Assembly (NCBI GenBank): GCA_045614565.1
Contig: JAZLDG010000101.1
Location: 62,001 to 126,000, forward strand
Direction: 5' to 3'
DNA length: 64,000 nucleotides
From: Scatosoma sp045614565
GTDB taxonomy: Bacteria > Bacillota > Clostridia > Christensenellales > Borkfalkiaceae
The position numbers and the translations under genes were made by a program. The notes under the pieces are model-generated. The model searched no databases. It saw only the letters and a list, made by a program, of their open reading frames with translations, and was not told the origin of the DNA. Shown in pieces: positions 43,619 through 51,832 of the stretch. Position 1 is the stretch's first letter. Each line of letters opens with the position of its first letter.

Positions 43619-45448
43619 TTATTTTGTATAATCAAAGAGTAGCTGCGCACTCTTTTCTACGAAGTCGGATAATTCTTCGGGGGCAAGCTTTTTATAGGAA
43701 AGCATAGCTAAATAATAAATTTGATTGACGATGATTGCTTGCTTTTCTTTGGGTTGCGTTAACAAGTTCGAAATTACGGGGTTGGTTAAATTCAAAACGA
43801 GCGTAGCGTTTTTCGCAGGATCGGTGCTGTCCATACCGTAAAAACCGTTCATTTCCGACATTCTACGCATAAATTCATCCACGTTCACGACAGCGGGAAT
43901 TTTTCCGCTTTTGAAATTTTCCGCACGTACGGCAATATCCTTATTAACGAGCTGTTCCTTAAACGCGTCGATCAATTCTTTATGGTCTTCCACGTTTACC
44001 GTTTCACCGCTCTTTAATGCCCCGTCTATATCCGCGTCTATACGAACGAAACGGCATTTTTTGGGGTTTTTATATTCGATATAGCTAATAAAGTGCGGAT
44101 CAATATAGGTATCGCAAACAATCGCGTCCAAGCCCGCGTCCTTAAACATCGCAATATACTGCGCTTGTTGCGCTTCGTCGCTCACGTAATAAATCGCTTT
44201 TGGCATTACCCCGTTTTTCGCGTCTTCATCGCTTATTTCTTCACCAAGAAGCGCGGAAATCGGTTGATATTCACCGTTCAAATTCTTGAAAATGAGAATA
44301 TTTTGTACTTTTTCATAAAATTCGTTTTCTTTAATACAGCCGAATTTTATAAAGGTAGCAATATCCTTCCAGCAATTTTCAAAGCGTTCACGATCGGTGT
44401 TGAAAAGCGAAGTTAATTTATCCGCAACCTTTTTCGTGATATGCTTGGATATTTTTTGCACTTGTTTATCGTTTTGCAAAAAGCTTCTCGATACGTTCAA
44501 GGGTATATCGGGACAATCGATTACGCCGTTTAACAGCATTAAAAATTCAGGAATTACTTCTTTAATATTATCTGCGATAAAGACTTGATTACAATACAGC
44601 TTCACTTGTCCTTTTTCAAGCTGTACCTGTTGTTTTTTAATTTGGGGGAAATATAAAATACCTTTCAGACGGAACGGATATTCCATATTCAAATGAATCC
44701 AAAACAACGGCTCGTTAAAATCCATAAAGGTTTCACGGTAAAAGTTCTTATATTCTTCGTCCGTACATTCCTTGGGATCTTTCAAATACAACGGCGTGGA
44801 ATTATTCAGTGGTTTATCGTTTTCGTCGCCTTTGGGATTCAAATAAATCTCAAACGGCATAAACGAGCAATATTTACGGAGCAATTCACGAACGGTAAAT
44901 TCTTTCAAGAAATCTTCTTCGCCGTCCGCGATGTGCATAACAATCTTCGTGCCGCGCGTCGTTTTATCCGTTTCAGAAAGCGTATACGTAGAGTTTCCGT
45001 CCGATTCCCATCTTACCGCAGGTTCGTTTTTATAGCTTTTCGTGTAAATTTCTACGCGATCGGACACCATATACGCCGAATAGAAACCTAAACCGAAATG
45101 TCCGATAATCCCGTCGCCCGAAGCCTTTTCATATTTTTGTAAGAAATCTTCCGCACCCGAAAAAGCAATTTGCGTGATGTATTTTTCAACTTCATCCGCC
45201 GTCATACCAATACCGTTATCTTCGACGGTAAGTGTTTTATCCTGCTCGTTTACGGTAATGGTGATTTTATACGCCGTTTCGTCTTTTTCCGCTTCGCCCA
45301 TATCAACGAGTTTTTTGTGCTTCGTGATTGCGTCTATACCGTTGGCTACGATTTCACGAAGAAAAATATCCTTATCGGAATACAGCCATTTTTTTATAAT
45401 CGGCATCATATTTTCGCTTGAAATTTTAATTTTACCTTGTTTTTCCAT
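43619..45448 (-). CDS. htpG: Molecular chaperone HtpG (Hsp90)
   Basis: ATP-dependent chaperone of 609 residues. The N-terminal GHKL ATPase has the catalytic-Glu motif FLREIVANGIDAI near 29-41, DNGIGMT near 82, and GHFGLGFYSAYMV near 116-128. The middle and C-terminal dimerisation domains follow. The start was set at 45448 (MEKQGK), with GGAGAAGG just upstream; the earlier in-frame ATG at 45496 lacks a site and precedes the family N-terminus. Monocistronic between two terminators. Confidence 0.94.
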   Translation of the reverse strand: MEKQGKIKISSENMMPIIKKWLYSDKDIFLREIVANGIDAITKHKKLVDMGEAEKDETAYKITITVNEQDKTLTVEDNGIGMTADEVEKYITQIAFSGAEDFLQKYEKASGDGIIGHFGLGFYSAYMVSDRVEIYTKSYKNEPAVRWESDGNSTYTLSETDKTTRGTKIVMHIADGEEDFLKEFTVRELLRKYCSFMPFEIYLNPKGDENDKPLNNSTPLYLKDPKECTDEEYKNFYRETFMDFNEPLFWIHLNMEYPFRLKGILYFPQIKKQQVQLEKGQVKLYCNQVFIADNIKEVIPEFLMLLNGVIDCPDIPLNVSRSFLQNDKQVQKISKHITKKVADKLTSLFNTDRERFENCWKDIATFIKFGCIKENEFYEKVQNILIFKNLNGEYQPISALLGEEISDEDAKNGVMPKAIYYVSDEAQQAQYIAMFKDAGLDAIVCDTYIDPHFISYIEYKNPKKCRFVRIDADIDGALKSGETVNVEDHKELIDAFKEQLVNKDIAVRAENFKSGKIPAVVNVDEFMRRMSEMNGFYGMDSTDPAKNATLVLNLTNPVISNLLTQPKEKQAIIVNQIYYLAMLSYKKLAPEELSDFVEKSAQLLFDYTK

Positions 45449-45496
45449 AATCCTTCTCCTTGCTGTGTGCAATTTATAACAATTATCTATAAACAA

Positions 45497-45532
45497 AAAA
45501 AATTGCTTTTAATCGATTAAAAGCAATTTTTT
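45497..45532. terminator. Perfect-palindrome terminator between S1 gene and htpG
   Basis: A self-complementary AAAAAATTGCTTTTAATCGA and its mirror form a 16-bp stem with tetraloop and T-run on both strands. Confidence 0.85.
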
Positions 45533-45564
45533 CTATTTTTTATTGAATTTTCGTCATAAAACAA

Positions 45565-46827
45565 TCAGGAGTTCTTATTGAGAAGATCCGCAATCGAAAT
45601 ACCAGCGTCAAGATTGCCGTCATTCCATTCCGTAACTTCGTCAACGGGCTTCGCTGCTTTGGGCTTTCTCGTCTTTTCTTTCGTTTCGCCTTCTTCTGCT
45701 TTCTTCGCCTTTCTTTCTACGTTTTCGGGCTTGGGTTCAAGCGCTTTAATAGAAAGCGTCATCTTTCTTTCCGTGCAATCCAACTTCAAAATCTTCGCGT
45801 CGATTTCTTGACCGATTGCAAGCACCGTCGTAGGATTTTCAAGGAATTCGTGGGAAATTTGAGAAACGTGTACCAAACCGTCGATACCTTTTTCCACTTC
45901 AACGAATGCACCGAAGGGTACGATTCTCACTACTTTACCGTGAATAACGTCGCCTTCCGCATATTTTTCAGCCGCAATATCCCAAGGTTGGGGTTGAAGC
46001 TGTTTATAACCGATGGAAACCTTTTTAGATTCTTCGTCGATTTTGAGCACCTTAAATTCGTATTTCTTACCGATTTCGAGAACGTCGGTAACTGCTTTCA
46101 CGCCCGTCCAAGAAAGGTCGGAAATGTGCGCAAGGCAATCGAAACCGTTTACGGAAACAAATGCACCGAAAGACGTTGCACGTTCTACTTTACCTTCCAC
46201 TACGTCGTCTACGTTAATCGATGCGAAAAATTCCGCTTCTTTTGCAGCTCTCGCCGCTTCCTTCGCCGCTTTTTCTTCTTCGATGATTACGCGTTGAGAC
46301 GCAATAATTTCCTTTCTTCTCTCCGTTTTAAGCTCTAAAAGACGAAGACGCAATTTCTTGCCCACGTATTTATCAAGCTCTTTTACGTAACCAGCGCGGA
46401 TTTCGCGAGCAGGTACGAATACCGTGTAAGAACCAAGCTGCGCCGTCAAGCCGCCCTTATTGAAGCCGGTACATTCAACTTCAAAGTCTTTACCGGACGA
46501 AATTTCCGCCAACATCGCTTCTTCTTCCTTCACTTTTTTGATTTCTTTTTGGGAAAGAACGACGCGCGGCGTAACCGCTACGACCATCAATTCAATCTCT
46601 TCACCGACCTTACCCGCGAAATCGTCTTTGTTGTATACTTCGCAATCTACTTGGTCTTTATCCAGCAGCACTTCCTTCTTGGTGTTCGGGAGCAGCACCT
46701 CAACACCCTTTTCGTCTGCCGACGAGATCGTAGCCGTAATCAACTGTCCTTTTCTAAACCGTTGTTGATTGTCCATATTCGCAACAACTTCTTCCATCGT
46801 TGCTTTTGCTTCTGTTTCCATTGCCAT
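45565..46827 (-). CDS. S1 RNA-binding domain protein (ribosomal protein S1-like)
   Basis: Four S1 domains can be seen at about residues 22-90, 105-175, 205-275 and 290-360, the last two closest to consensus (VVEGKVERATSFGAFVSV; VIHGKVVRIVPFGAFVEV). A Lys/Glu-rich tail follows. The family includes S1 of Gram-negatives and YpfD of Bacillus; a role in mRNA binding on the ribosome is likely but not certain. In many Clostridia this protein is fused to IspH; here it is a separate gene with its own promoter and about 200-nt leader. Confidence 0.88.
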   Translation of the reverse strand: MAMETEAKATMEEVVANMDNQQRFRKGQLITATISSADEKGVEVLLPNTKKEVLLDKDQVDCEVYNKDDFAGKVGEEIELMVVAVTPRVVLSQKEIKKVKEEEAMLAEISSGKDFEVECTGFNKGGLTAQLGSYTVFVPAREIRAGYVKELDKYVGKKLRLRLLELKTERRKEIIASQRVIIEEEKAAKEAARAAKEAEFFASINVDDVVEGKVERATSFGAFVSVNGFDCLAHISDLSWTGVKAVTDVLEIGKKYEFKVLKIDEESKKVSIGYKQLQPQPWDIAAEKYAEGDVIHGKVVRIVPFGAFVEVEKGIDGLVHVSQISHEFLENPTTVLAIGQEIDAKILKLDCTERKMTLSIKALEPKPENVERKAKKAEEGETKEKTRKPKAAKPVDEVTEWNDGNLDAGISIADLLNKNS

Positions 46828-46848
46828 CTTTAATAGAACCTCCTGAGT

Positions 46849-46868
46849 TTGCGTCGGGTTTTCCCGAC
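46849..46868 (-). promoter_or_regulatory. Hairpin before the S1-gene ribosome site
   Basis: GTCGGG, AAAA loop, CCCGAC on the minus strand, ending a few nt before AGGAGG. It lies in the about 200-nt leader (gap 46828-47176, which otherwise holds only the promoter and ispH terminator). A role in autoregulation of translation is possible. Confidence 0.4.
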
Positions 46869-47035
46869 TGACCTACCTTTTCAAATCTTTGATTGTTTTA
46901 TTCGTCCAACAAAACCCAACTGAAACGCTTTTATCACGGAAGAAATATGCTTTTAGAACTGCTGCTGTTCAAATTCTAAAAAGATTTTTCCGTCCGCGCC
47001 AAAATTTTTCCTGTCAAATTTTGCCGTCCTATATT

Positions 47036-47064
47036 AGTATATCAAATTGTTTTCAAAACAGCAA
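47036..47064 (-). promoter_or_regulatory. Promoter of the S1-domain gene
   Basis: On the minus strand TTGCTG (47064-47059) and TATACT (47041-47036) with 17-bp spacing; predicted start near 47029, giving a leader of about 200 nt. Confidence 0.6.
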
Positions 47065-47155
47065 CTGTTTTTTCACGATTATTGTTAAGATTTTTTATGT
47101 TTTTTAAGTTTTTTTATAAAAAATACATGTAAAATCCGTTTTCTCTTTTTCGTAA

Positions 47156-47184
47156 GCAAAAAAAGACGTGTTTTTATCACGCCT
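47156..47184 (-). terminator. Intrinsic terminator overlapping the ispH stop
   Basis: On the minus strand GGCGTG, loop, CACGTC, then a run of seven T. The 5' arm includes the ispH stop codon. Confidence 0.75.
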
Positions 47185-48016
47185 TTAACTTTTGTTTCAC
47201 CGTTTGTAGGATACTTTGCGTTTCCGAATCGGGCGTGCTCGCACCCGTGACGATCCCAACCTTTTTACAATCCCAAATCGTTTCCCAAGAAAATTCTTTC
47301 GCGCTTGATAAACGATACACCTTTTCACATTCTTTTGCGCATATTTCGTACAATTTATTCGTGTTACTGCTATTCATTCCACCGATAACGAGTACGGCGT
47401 CACAGCGTTTTGCAAGTTCTTTCGCTTCACTTTGCCGTTTTGCCGTGGTATAACAAATCGTTTCAAAAAAAACGTCCTTATTGCCGCGTAATTTTTTTAA
47501 CCCCCGAATAATTTGCTCGTATTTATCCTTTGCGTACGTCGTTTGCGCAACCACGCAACAAACCCCGTTGGGCAAAATAGAAAAATCGTCCTTTTCCGAA
47601 GAAAAAATATACGCCGAATTATCACAACAACCGTTCAATCCAACTACTTCGGGATGCGTTCTTTCCCCAACGATCACGATCGTTTTTCCTTGCTCGTACT
47701 GCTCGGTAATGATATTTTGCGTACGGCGAACGAATTCACAAGTACAATCTAAAATTTTAATATTGCGATTTTGGCATTTTTTGTAAACGTCTTTTCCAAC
47801 TCCGTGTGAACGGATAATCAAAGTCGCATTTTCAGGCACGTCTTCCAAGCGTTCTACCATAACGATACCGCGGCTCGTGATTTGCTTGACGACTTCAGGG
47901 TTATGGATAATTTCACCGAATATATAGGTATTTTCAGGCGAAACGGCAAGAGCCGTATCTACGGCGTTTCTAACCCCGCGACAAAACCCGCCACTTTTCG
48001 CTACGACTATTTCCAT
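47177..48016 (-). CDS. ispH: 4-hydroxy-3-methylbut-2-enyl diphosphate reductase
   Basis: Iron-sulfur enzyme of the last MEP pathway step, giving IPP and DMAPP. Three cluster cysteines lie in GGFCRGVRNAV near 12, ILDCTCEFV near 97, and the later Cys in TICYTTAKRQ near 195. IIRSHGVGKDVY near 75 is conserved. At 279 residues it is IspH alone, without the S1 fusion seen in some relatives. It overlaps the plsC stop by one base and ends the cmk-plsC-ispH operon. Confidence 0.94.
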   Translation of the reverse strand: MEIVVAKSGGFCRGVRNAVDTALAVSPENTYIFGEIIHNPEVVKQITSRGIVMVERLEDVPENATLIIRSHGVGKDVYKKCQNRNIKILDCTCEFVRRTQNIITEQYEQGKTIVIVGERTHPEVVGLNGCCDNSAYIFSSEKDDFSILPNGVCCVVAQTTYAKDKYEQIIRGLKKLRGNKDVFFETICYTTAKRQSEAKELAKRCDAVLVIGGMNSSNTNKLYEICAKECEKVYRLSSAKEFSWETIWDCKKVGIVTGASTPDSETQSILQTVKQKLKA

Positions 48017-48732
48017 TATGCCTTTCCTTTCTTCTTTTTAGATTGTAAATACTTCGTATGGTTTGCCCGCATTTGGAGCATTAAATTACGGATCTTTTCA
48101 TCCGCTTCCACGTAGTCTTGATCGGTTAATTTTCGATCGTAATATTCCGAGAGTTCTATCGGCTCGCCCACTAAAATATGCGCCATTTTGAAATAACGGG
48201 GTTTTTGATACATTACGACGGGCACAACGGGCGATTTCGTCTTGATAGCCATTATAGCCGCACCGTGCTTAAAAGGTAACATTTCCGCGTCCGTTTTATT
48301 GCGAGTACCTTCGGGGAAAACCGCTATTTTTTGCCCGTTTTTCAAGCACTTAAACGCGTCTAATAACGCGCGAACGTCATTTCCGTCACGGTTTACGGAG
48401 ATCGTTTTGATCCCCTTTGCTAACCAGCCCAAAACGGGAGTTTCACTCACTTCGCGCTTGGAAAGAAAATGCACGCCTTCCCACGTCGTCGCCGCGATAT
48501 ACACAGGATCAAGCATCCCATAATGATTACTCACGTAAACGCAAGCCCCGTCTTTTACTTTGCGGTTGCCAAAATAGCGAAAAGGCTTCAAAAGCCAGTA
48601 AAAAGGAATTACGAGAATACGTAAAAAGTTCATAAAATGAATGATATGTTTGCCCTTTTTATTGGCTTTAACTATTAACGTTTTGGGTTTGGGGATTTTT
48701 TTATCTCGTTTTTTTTGTTCTTGCTCGCTCAT
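48016..48732 (-). CDS. plsC: 1-acyl-sn-glycerol-3-phosphate acyltransferase
   Basis: Makes phosphatidic acid from lysophosphatidic acid at the membrane. The acyltransferase box VSNHYGMLDP (near 70) is the HX4D motif, with Tyr where many members have Gln or Ser; VFPEGTRNK near 141 is the second motif. The N-terminal Lys-rich stretch (EQEQKKRDKKIPKPK) and the hydrophobic segment near 37-53 fit membrane attachment. It lies between cmk and ispH, a common clostridial order. Confidence 0.9.
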   Translation of the reverse strand: MSEQEQKKRDKKIPKPKTLIVKANKKGKHIIHFMNFLRILVIPFYWLLKPFRYFGNRKVKDGACVYVSNHYGMLDPVYIAATTWEGVHFLSKREVSETPVLGWLAKGIKTISVNRDGNDVRALLDAFKCLKNGQKIAVFPEGTRNKTDAEMLPFKHGAAIMAIKTKSPVVPVVMYQKPRYFKMAHILVGEPIELSEYYDRKLTDQDYVEADEKIRNLMLQMRANHTKYLQSKKKKGKA

Positions 48733-48745
48733 TGAACAATCTCCG

Positions 48746-49759
48746 TTAAATTTTACTTTGAATAGCTGCTTTCACCATGGCTACCACTTGTTCTATCGTC
48801 ATTTCCGAAGTATCCACGACGATCGCGTCTTTTGCGCAAACTAAAGGCGAAAACTCGCGCTCGGAATCCTGTTTATCCCGTGCAACGATTTCCGCGTGTA
48901 AAACTTCAAAATCCACCTTTTCCCCGCGAGCAAGAAGCTCGTCGTAACGGCGTCTGGCACGAACACGGCTATCCGCCGTAATAAAAAATTTGAATTTTGC
49001 GTCGGGTAAAACCGTTGAACCGATATCCCTACCATCTAATACGCAAGACATACTACGTGCGATTTCCCGTTGCATTTCCACCATTTTCACGCGAACGGCG
49101 GGATGTGCCGAAATCGTCGAAGCCGCCATAGAGACGGCGTTTTCGCGGATTGCGGAAGAAACGTCTTCCCCGCCTAAAAGCGTACGTTGCGCGCCGTCTT
49201 GATACTCTACTTTGACGTTTAAGGTTGGCAACATCGCGTTTACGGCTTCCGCGTTTTTAGGGTCAATTCCCGATCGCAATGCCTTTAATCCGCAAGCGCG
49301 ATACATCGCGCCCGTATCTAAATATAAAATATTATAGGCTTTCGCCAAAGCCTTAGCAATCGTGCTTTTACCGCTCCCCGCTGGCCCGTCCAAAGCAACG
49401 TTATAAATTTCCGATATGTCTTTTCTCAAAATTTTAGCTCCTTTTTGGTATATATGTTTCATTTTGCGAACGGTTGCAGGCTCGGTAAACAGCATTAAAC
49501 GTATACATAACCGCAATCCCCCGTCGATATCAGGCTCAACGGCAGCGAATAACGGCGCGAAATCGTAGCCGTTCTCTCTTGCAGCTTTTGCAGGATGGTA
49601 GGAATGAATATCCGAAGTCAAGGAAAATAAAAACCCGCGTATTTCTTCTTTTTGCAAAGTGTTTTTTGCAAAAACTTCATCAAGTAATTCCTTTACCGCA
49701 TTAGAAATATCTTCTTTGCAATCCTTTTCTATCGTCGTTGCAGCGCGTATAATCGTCAT
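48746..49759 (-). CDS. Fused AroH-type chorismate mutase - cytidylate kinase
   Basis: Residues about 1-115 match the trimeric AroH chorismate mutase of B. subtilis: Arg in IIRAATTIEKD, DIHSYHPAKAAR, then VEPDIDGGLRLCIRLML with the catalytic Glu and Arg, and Tyr in KHIYQKGAKIL. Residues about 118-337 are a complete cytidylate kinase with P-loop DGPAGSGKSTIAK, DTGAMYRA, LDGRDIGSTVLP and the lid ARRRYDEL. The join is a few residues (RKDISEIYN), with no stop or frameshift. It has its own strong promoter and leads the cmk-plsC-ispH operon. Both domains look active. Confidence 0.9.
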   Translation of the reverse strand: MTIIRAATTIEKDCKEDISNAVKELLDEVFAKNTLQKEEIRGFLFSLTSDIHSYHPAKAARENGYDFAPLFAAVEPDIDGGLRLCIRLMLFTEPATVRKMKHIYQKGAKILRKDISEIYNVALDGPAGSGKSTIAKALAKAYNILYLDTGAMYRACGLKALRSGIDPKNAEAVNAMLPTLNVKVEYQDGAQRTLLGGEDVSSAIRENAVSMAASTISAHPAVRVKMVEMQREIARSMSCVLDGRDIGSTVLPDAKFKFFITADSRVRARRRYDELLARGEKVDFEVLHAEIVARDKQDSEREFSPLVCAKDAIVVDTSEMTIEQVVAMVKAAIQSKI

Positions 49760-49793
49760 ACCCGTCCCCTTTTTTATAAGAGTTTATAATTGT

Positions 49794-49822
49794 ATTATAA
49801 CGAAAAAATTTATTTCCGTCAA
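49794..49822 (-). promoter_or_regulatory. Promoter of the aroH/cmk-plsC-ispH operon
   Basis: On the minus strand TTGACG (49822-49817) and TATAAT (49799-49794) with 17-bp spacing; GGGGACGG precedes the start codon. Confidence 0.75.
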
Positions 49823-49852
49823 GTTTTCAATGCTTCTATACTAATATTTTAT

Positions 49853-51106
49853 TTATTCTTCAATCGTATTTCCTGCGGCGTAACCCGTAGAAAAGGCTAT
49901 TTGCATATTAAAACCGCCCGTAAACGCATCCACGTCTAAAACTTCACCGCAAAATTTCAAGCCTTTTACGTACTTACTTTCCATTGTTTTAGGATTGATT
50001 TCCGATACGTTTACTCCGCCCGAAGTTACGATCGCTTCTTCAAATCCACGCAAACCGCGAACATTAAAGGGTAAATTTTTTAACGTAAAAACCAACTTTG
50101 AACGTTCTTCTTTGGTGCATACGTTTACGAGTTTTTTCTCGGGAATCCCAGCCGTTTTAAGAACGAGCGAAATCAATTTTTGCGGTAATAATTCACATAA
50201 AGCGTTTGAAATTTGCTTGTTTTTATACTTTTCAAAGTCACGAAGCAAGCGTTTATCCAAGGTTTGCTCATCCAAAGCAGGCTTCAAATCAAGAAAAAGC
50301 TTTAATTTTGCCGTCGGCAAGCGGTTTATCAACGACGATGCCGATAAAATAATAGGTCCAGACACCCCGAAATGCGTAAATAACATCTCACCAAAATCGC
50401 TATAAACCTGTTTGTCGCCGTTTTTTACCGTAATAGAAACGTTTTTCAAGGTCAAGCCTTGCAATTCCTTAAAAGAATTTCCGTCTAAATTCAGCCCGCA
50501 AAGCCCGCATTTTAAGTCGGTTACCGTATGCCCGCAAGTCTTTGCAAAAACGTATCCGTCCCCCGTAGAACCCGTAGTCGGGTAGCTAATACCGCCCGTT
50601 GCCACGATTACCACGTCGCAATCGTATTCGCCCTTATCCGTTCGCAATTTTACTACGCGTGACATAGGCATTATGTCTGACATAGTATTCGTTTCTACGC
50701 GAATATTCGTTACTTTTTCATTTAATTTTATGATTACCCCCGCAATTTTGCAGGCATATTCCAAGGTTTTCGTCACATCACTCGCGTGATCGGAAGTAGG
50801 AAAAGCACGGTTTCCCCTTTCTATTTTCACGGATAATCCGTTATTTTCAAAGAATTCAATGGATTTTTGGGGCGGAAAAGAATAAATACTGCCCCTTAAA
50901 AACTTTTCGCCACGAACAACGTTTCGCAAAAATTCATCCGCGGGAACGTCGTTGGTAAAATTACATCGACCCTTTCCCGTTATATATATTTTCTTCCCAA
51001 GTTTTTCATTCTTTTCGATCAACACGACGTTATGCCCGTTTTTTGCCGCCGCATACGCCGCCATTAGTCCCGCAGGTCCACCACCCACTACGTATACTTT
51101 TTTCAC
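49853..51106 (-). CDS. NAD(P)/FAD-dependent oxidoreductase, HI0933/BaiN family
   Basis: Flavoprotein of 417 residues. The FAD Rossmann motif VYVVGGGPAGLMAAYAA is at the start, GKKIYITGKGRCNFTN near 46 is the family hallmark, VVIVATGGISYPTTGSTGDG lies near 162-181, and the C-terminus ends FTGGFNMQIAFSTGYAAG. Family members include BaiN, linked to bile acid dehydroxylation, but most have no proven substrate, so no function is assigned. It lies in the polA-coaE direction with 73 bp containing a repeat pair before it. Confidence 0.88.
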   Translation of the reverse strand: MKKVYVVGGGPAGLMAAYAAAKNGHNVVLIEKNEKLGKKIYITGKGRCNFTNDVPADEFLRNVVRGEKFLRGSIYSFPPQKSIEFFENNGLSVKIERGNRAFPTSDHASDVTKTLEYACKIAGVIIKLNEKVTNIRVETNTMSDIMPMSRVVKLRTDKGEYDCDVVIVATGGISYPTTGSTGDGYVFAKTCGHTVTDLKCGLCGLNLDGNSFKELQGLTLKNVSITVKNGDKQVYSDFGEMLFTHFGVSGPIILSASSLINRLPTAKLKLFLDLKPALDEQTLDKRLLRDFEKYKNKQISNALCELLPQKLISLVLKTAGIPEKKLVNVCTKEERSKLVFTLKNLPFNVRGLRGFEEAIVTSGGVNVSEINPKTMESKYVKGLKFCGEVLDVDAFTGGFNMQIAFSTGYAAGNTIEE

Positions 51107-51160
51107 AATTTACCTTCTTTTTTGACTTGAATATATTATCAATGATTTTTAATATTTATT

Positions 51161-51184
51161 TTGTTTCACGGTATTTGTTTCACG
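51161..51184 (-). repeat. Tandem pair of CGTGAAACAAA, 14-bp period (locus 2, after coaE)
   Basis: Forward copies TTGTTTCACG at 51161-51170 and TTTGTTTCACG at 51174-51184, the second running into the coaE stop codon. Same motif and 14-bp period as loci 1 and 3. Confidence 0.75.
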
Positions 51185-51764
51185 ATAAGTCTTTTAATAT
51201 TTGTTCTAAATCCTTTTCCAAGTTTTTAAGAGAAAAGTTTGATAAAATATGCACACCTTGTTTTTGTAAAGACGTTAAGTTTTTATCGTAATCGTATTGT
51301 GCGTTTATTTTTTTTAAGGCTTCGTCCATCGTAACATTATCCCGTTCGCAAATACTTTTTATACGTTCCGTCTTATCTCGTATCACGACGATAACAGTAT
51401 CAAAATCCTTCTCGTAACCCCCTTCAAATAACAGCGGTACTTCCGCAAACACAAGTTTACTCGCACTTCTGTCCATTTCCGCATATAACTTTTGCATTAT
51501 CAATGGATGCGCCAAGCCATTTAGTTGTTTTCTGGCCGTTCTATCGTTAAAAATAATTTCGCTTAATTTTTTAGTATCGATTTTACCGCTTACTACCGCC
51601 GCAGGAAAAAGTTTTTGCAATTTTTCTATATACGACTTTTCTAAAAGCAAATTTCTATATATTTGATCGCAAGAAAATACGCCGTAGCCCCACTTTTTTA
51701 ATAATTCCATTACAGTTGATTTTCCACTACCGATTCCACCTGTAACCGCAATTTTTCTTTTCAT
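51180..51764 (-). CDS. coaE: Dephospho-CoA kinase
   Basis: Last step of coenzyme A synthesis. The P-loop VTGGIGSGKSTVMELL near 7-22, the CDQIYRNLL segment near 34, AHPLIMQKL near 83 and EVPLLFEGGYE near 107 are intact. At 194 residues it has family length. It follows polA by 68 bp, a common neighbourhood, and is bracketed by near-identical repeat pairs on both sides. Confidence 0.94.
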   Translation of the reverse strand: MKRKIAVTGGIGSGKSTVMELLKKWGYGVFSCDQIYRNLLLEKSYIEKLQKLFPAAVVSGKIDTKKLSEIIFNDRTARKQLNGLAHPLIMQKLYAEMDRSASKLVFAEVPLLFEGGYEKDFDTVIVVIRDKTERIKSICERDNVTMDEALKKINAQYDYDKNLTSLQKQGVHILSNFSLKNLEKDLEQILKDLS

Positions 51765-51778
51765 GCTTCCCTCTTCAC

Positions 51779-51801
51779 TGTTTCACGAAATTTGTTTCAC
51801 G
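51779..51801 (-). repeat. Tandem pair of CGTGAAACA(AA), 14-bp period (locus 3, before coaE)
   Basis: Forward TGTTTCACG at 51779-51787 and TTTGTTTCACG at 51791-51801. An inverted TGAAACAAA at 51812-51820 forms a wider palindrome with the second copy. Confidence 0.75.
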
Positions 51802-51832
51802 ATATATTGTATGAAACAAACATTGTAAAACA

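Noticed and set aside
51161..51820. parS site for ParB/Spo0J
   Set aside because: Only half-sites in direct order are present; the uninterrupted palindrome TGTTTCACGTGAAACA does not occur at any of the three loci.
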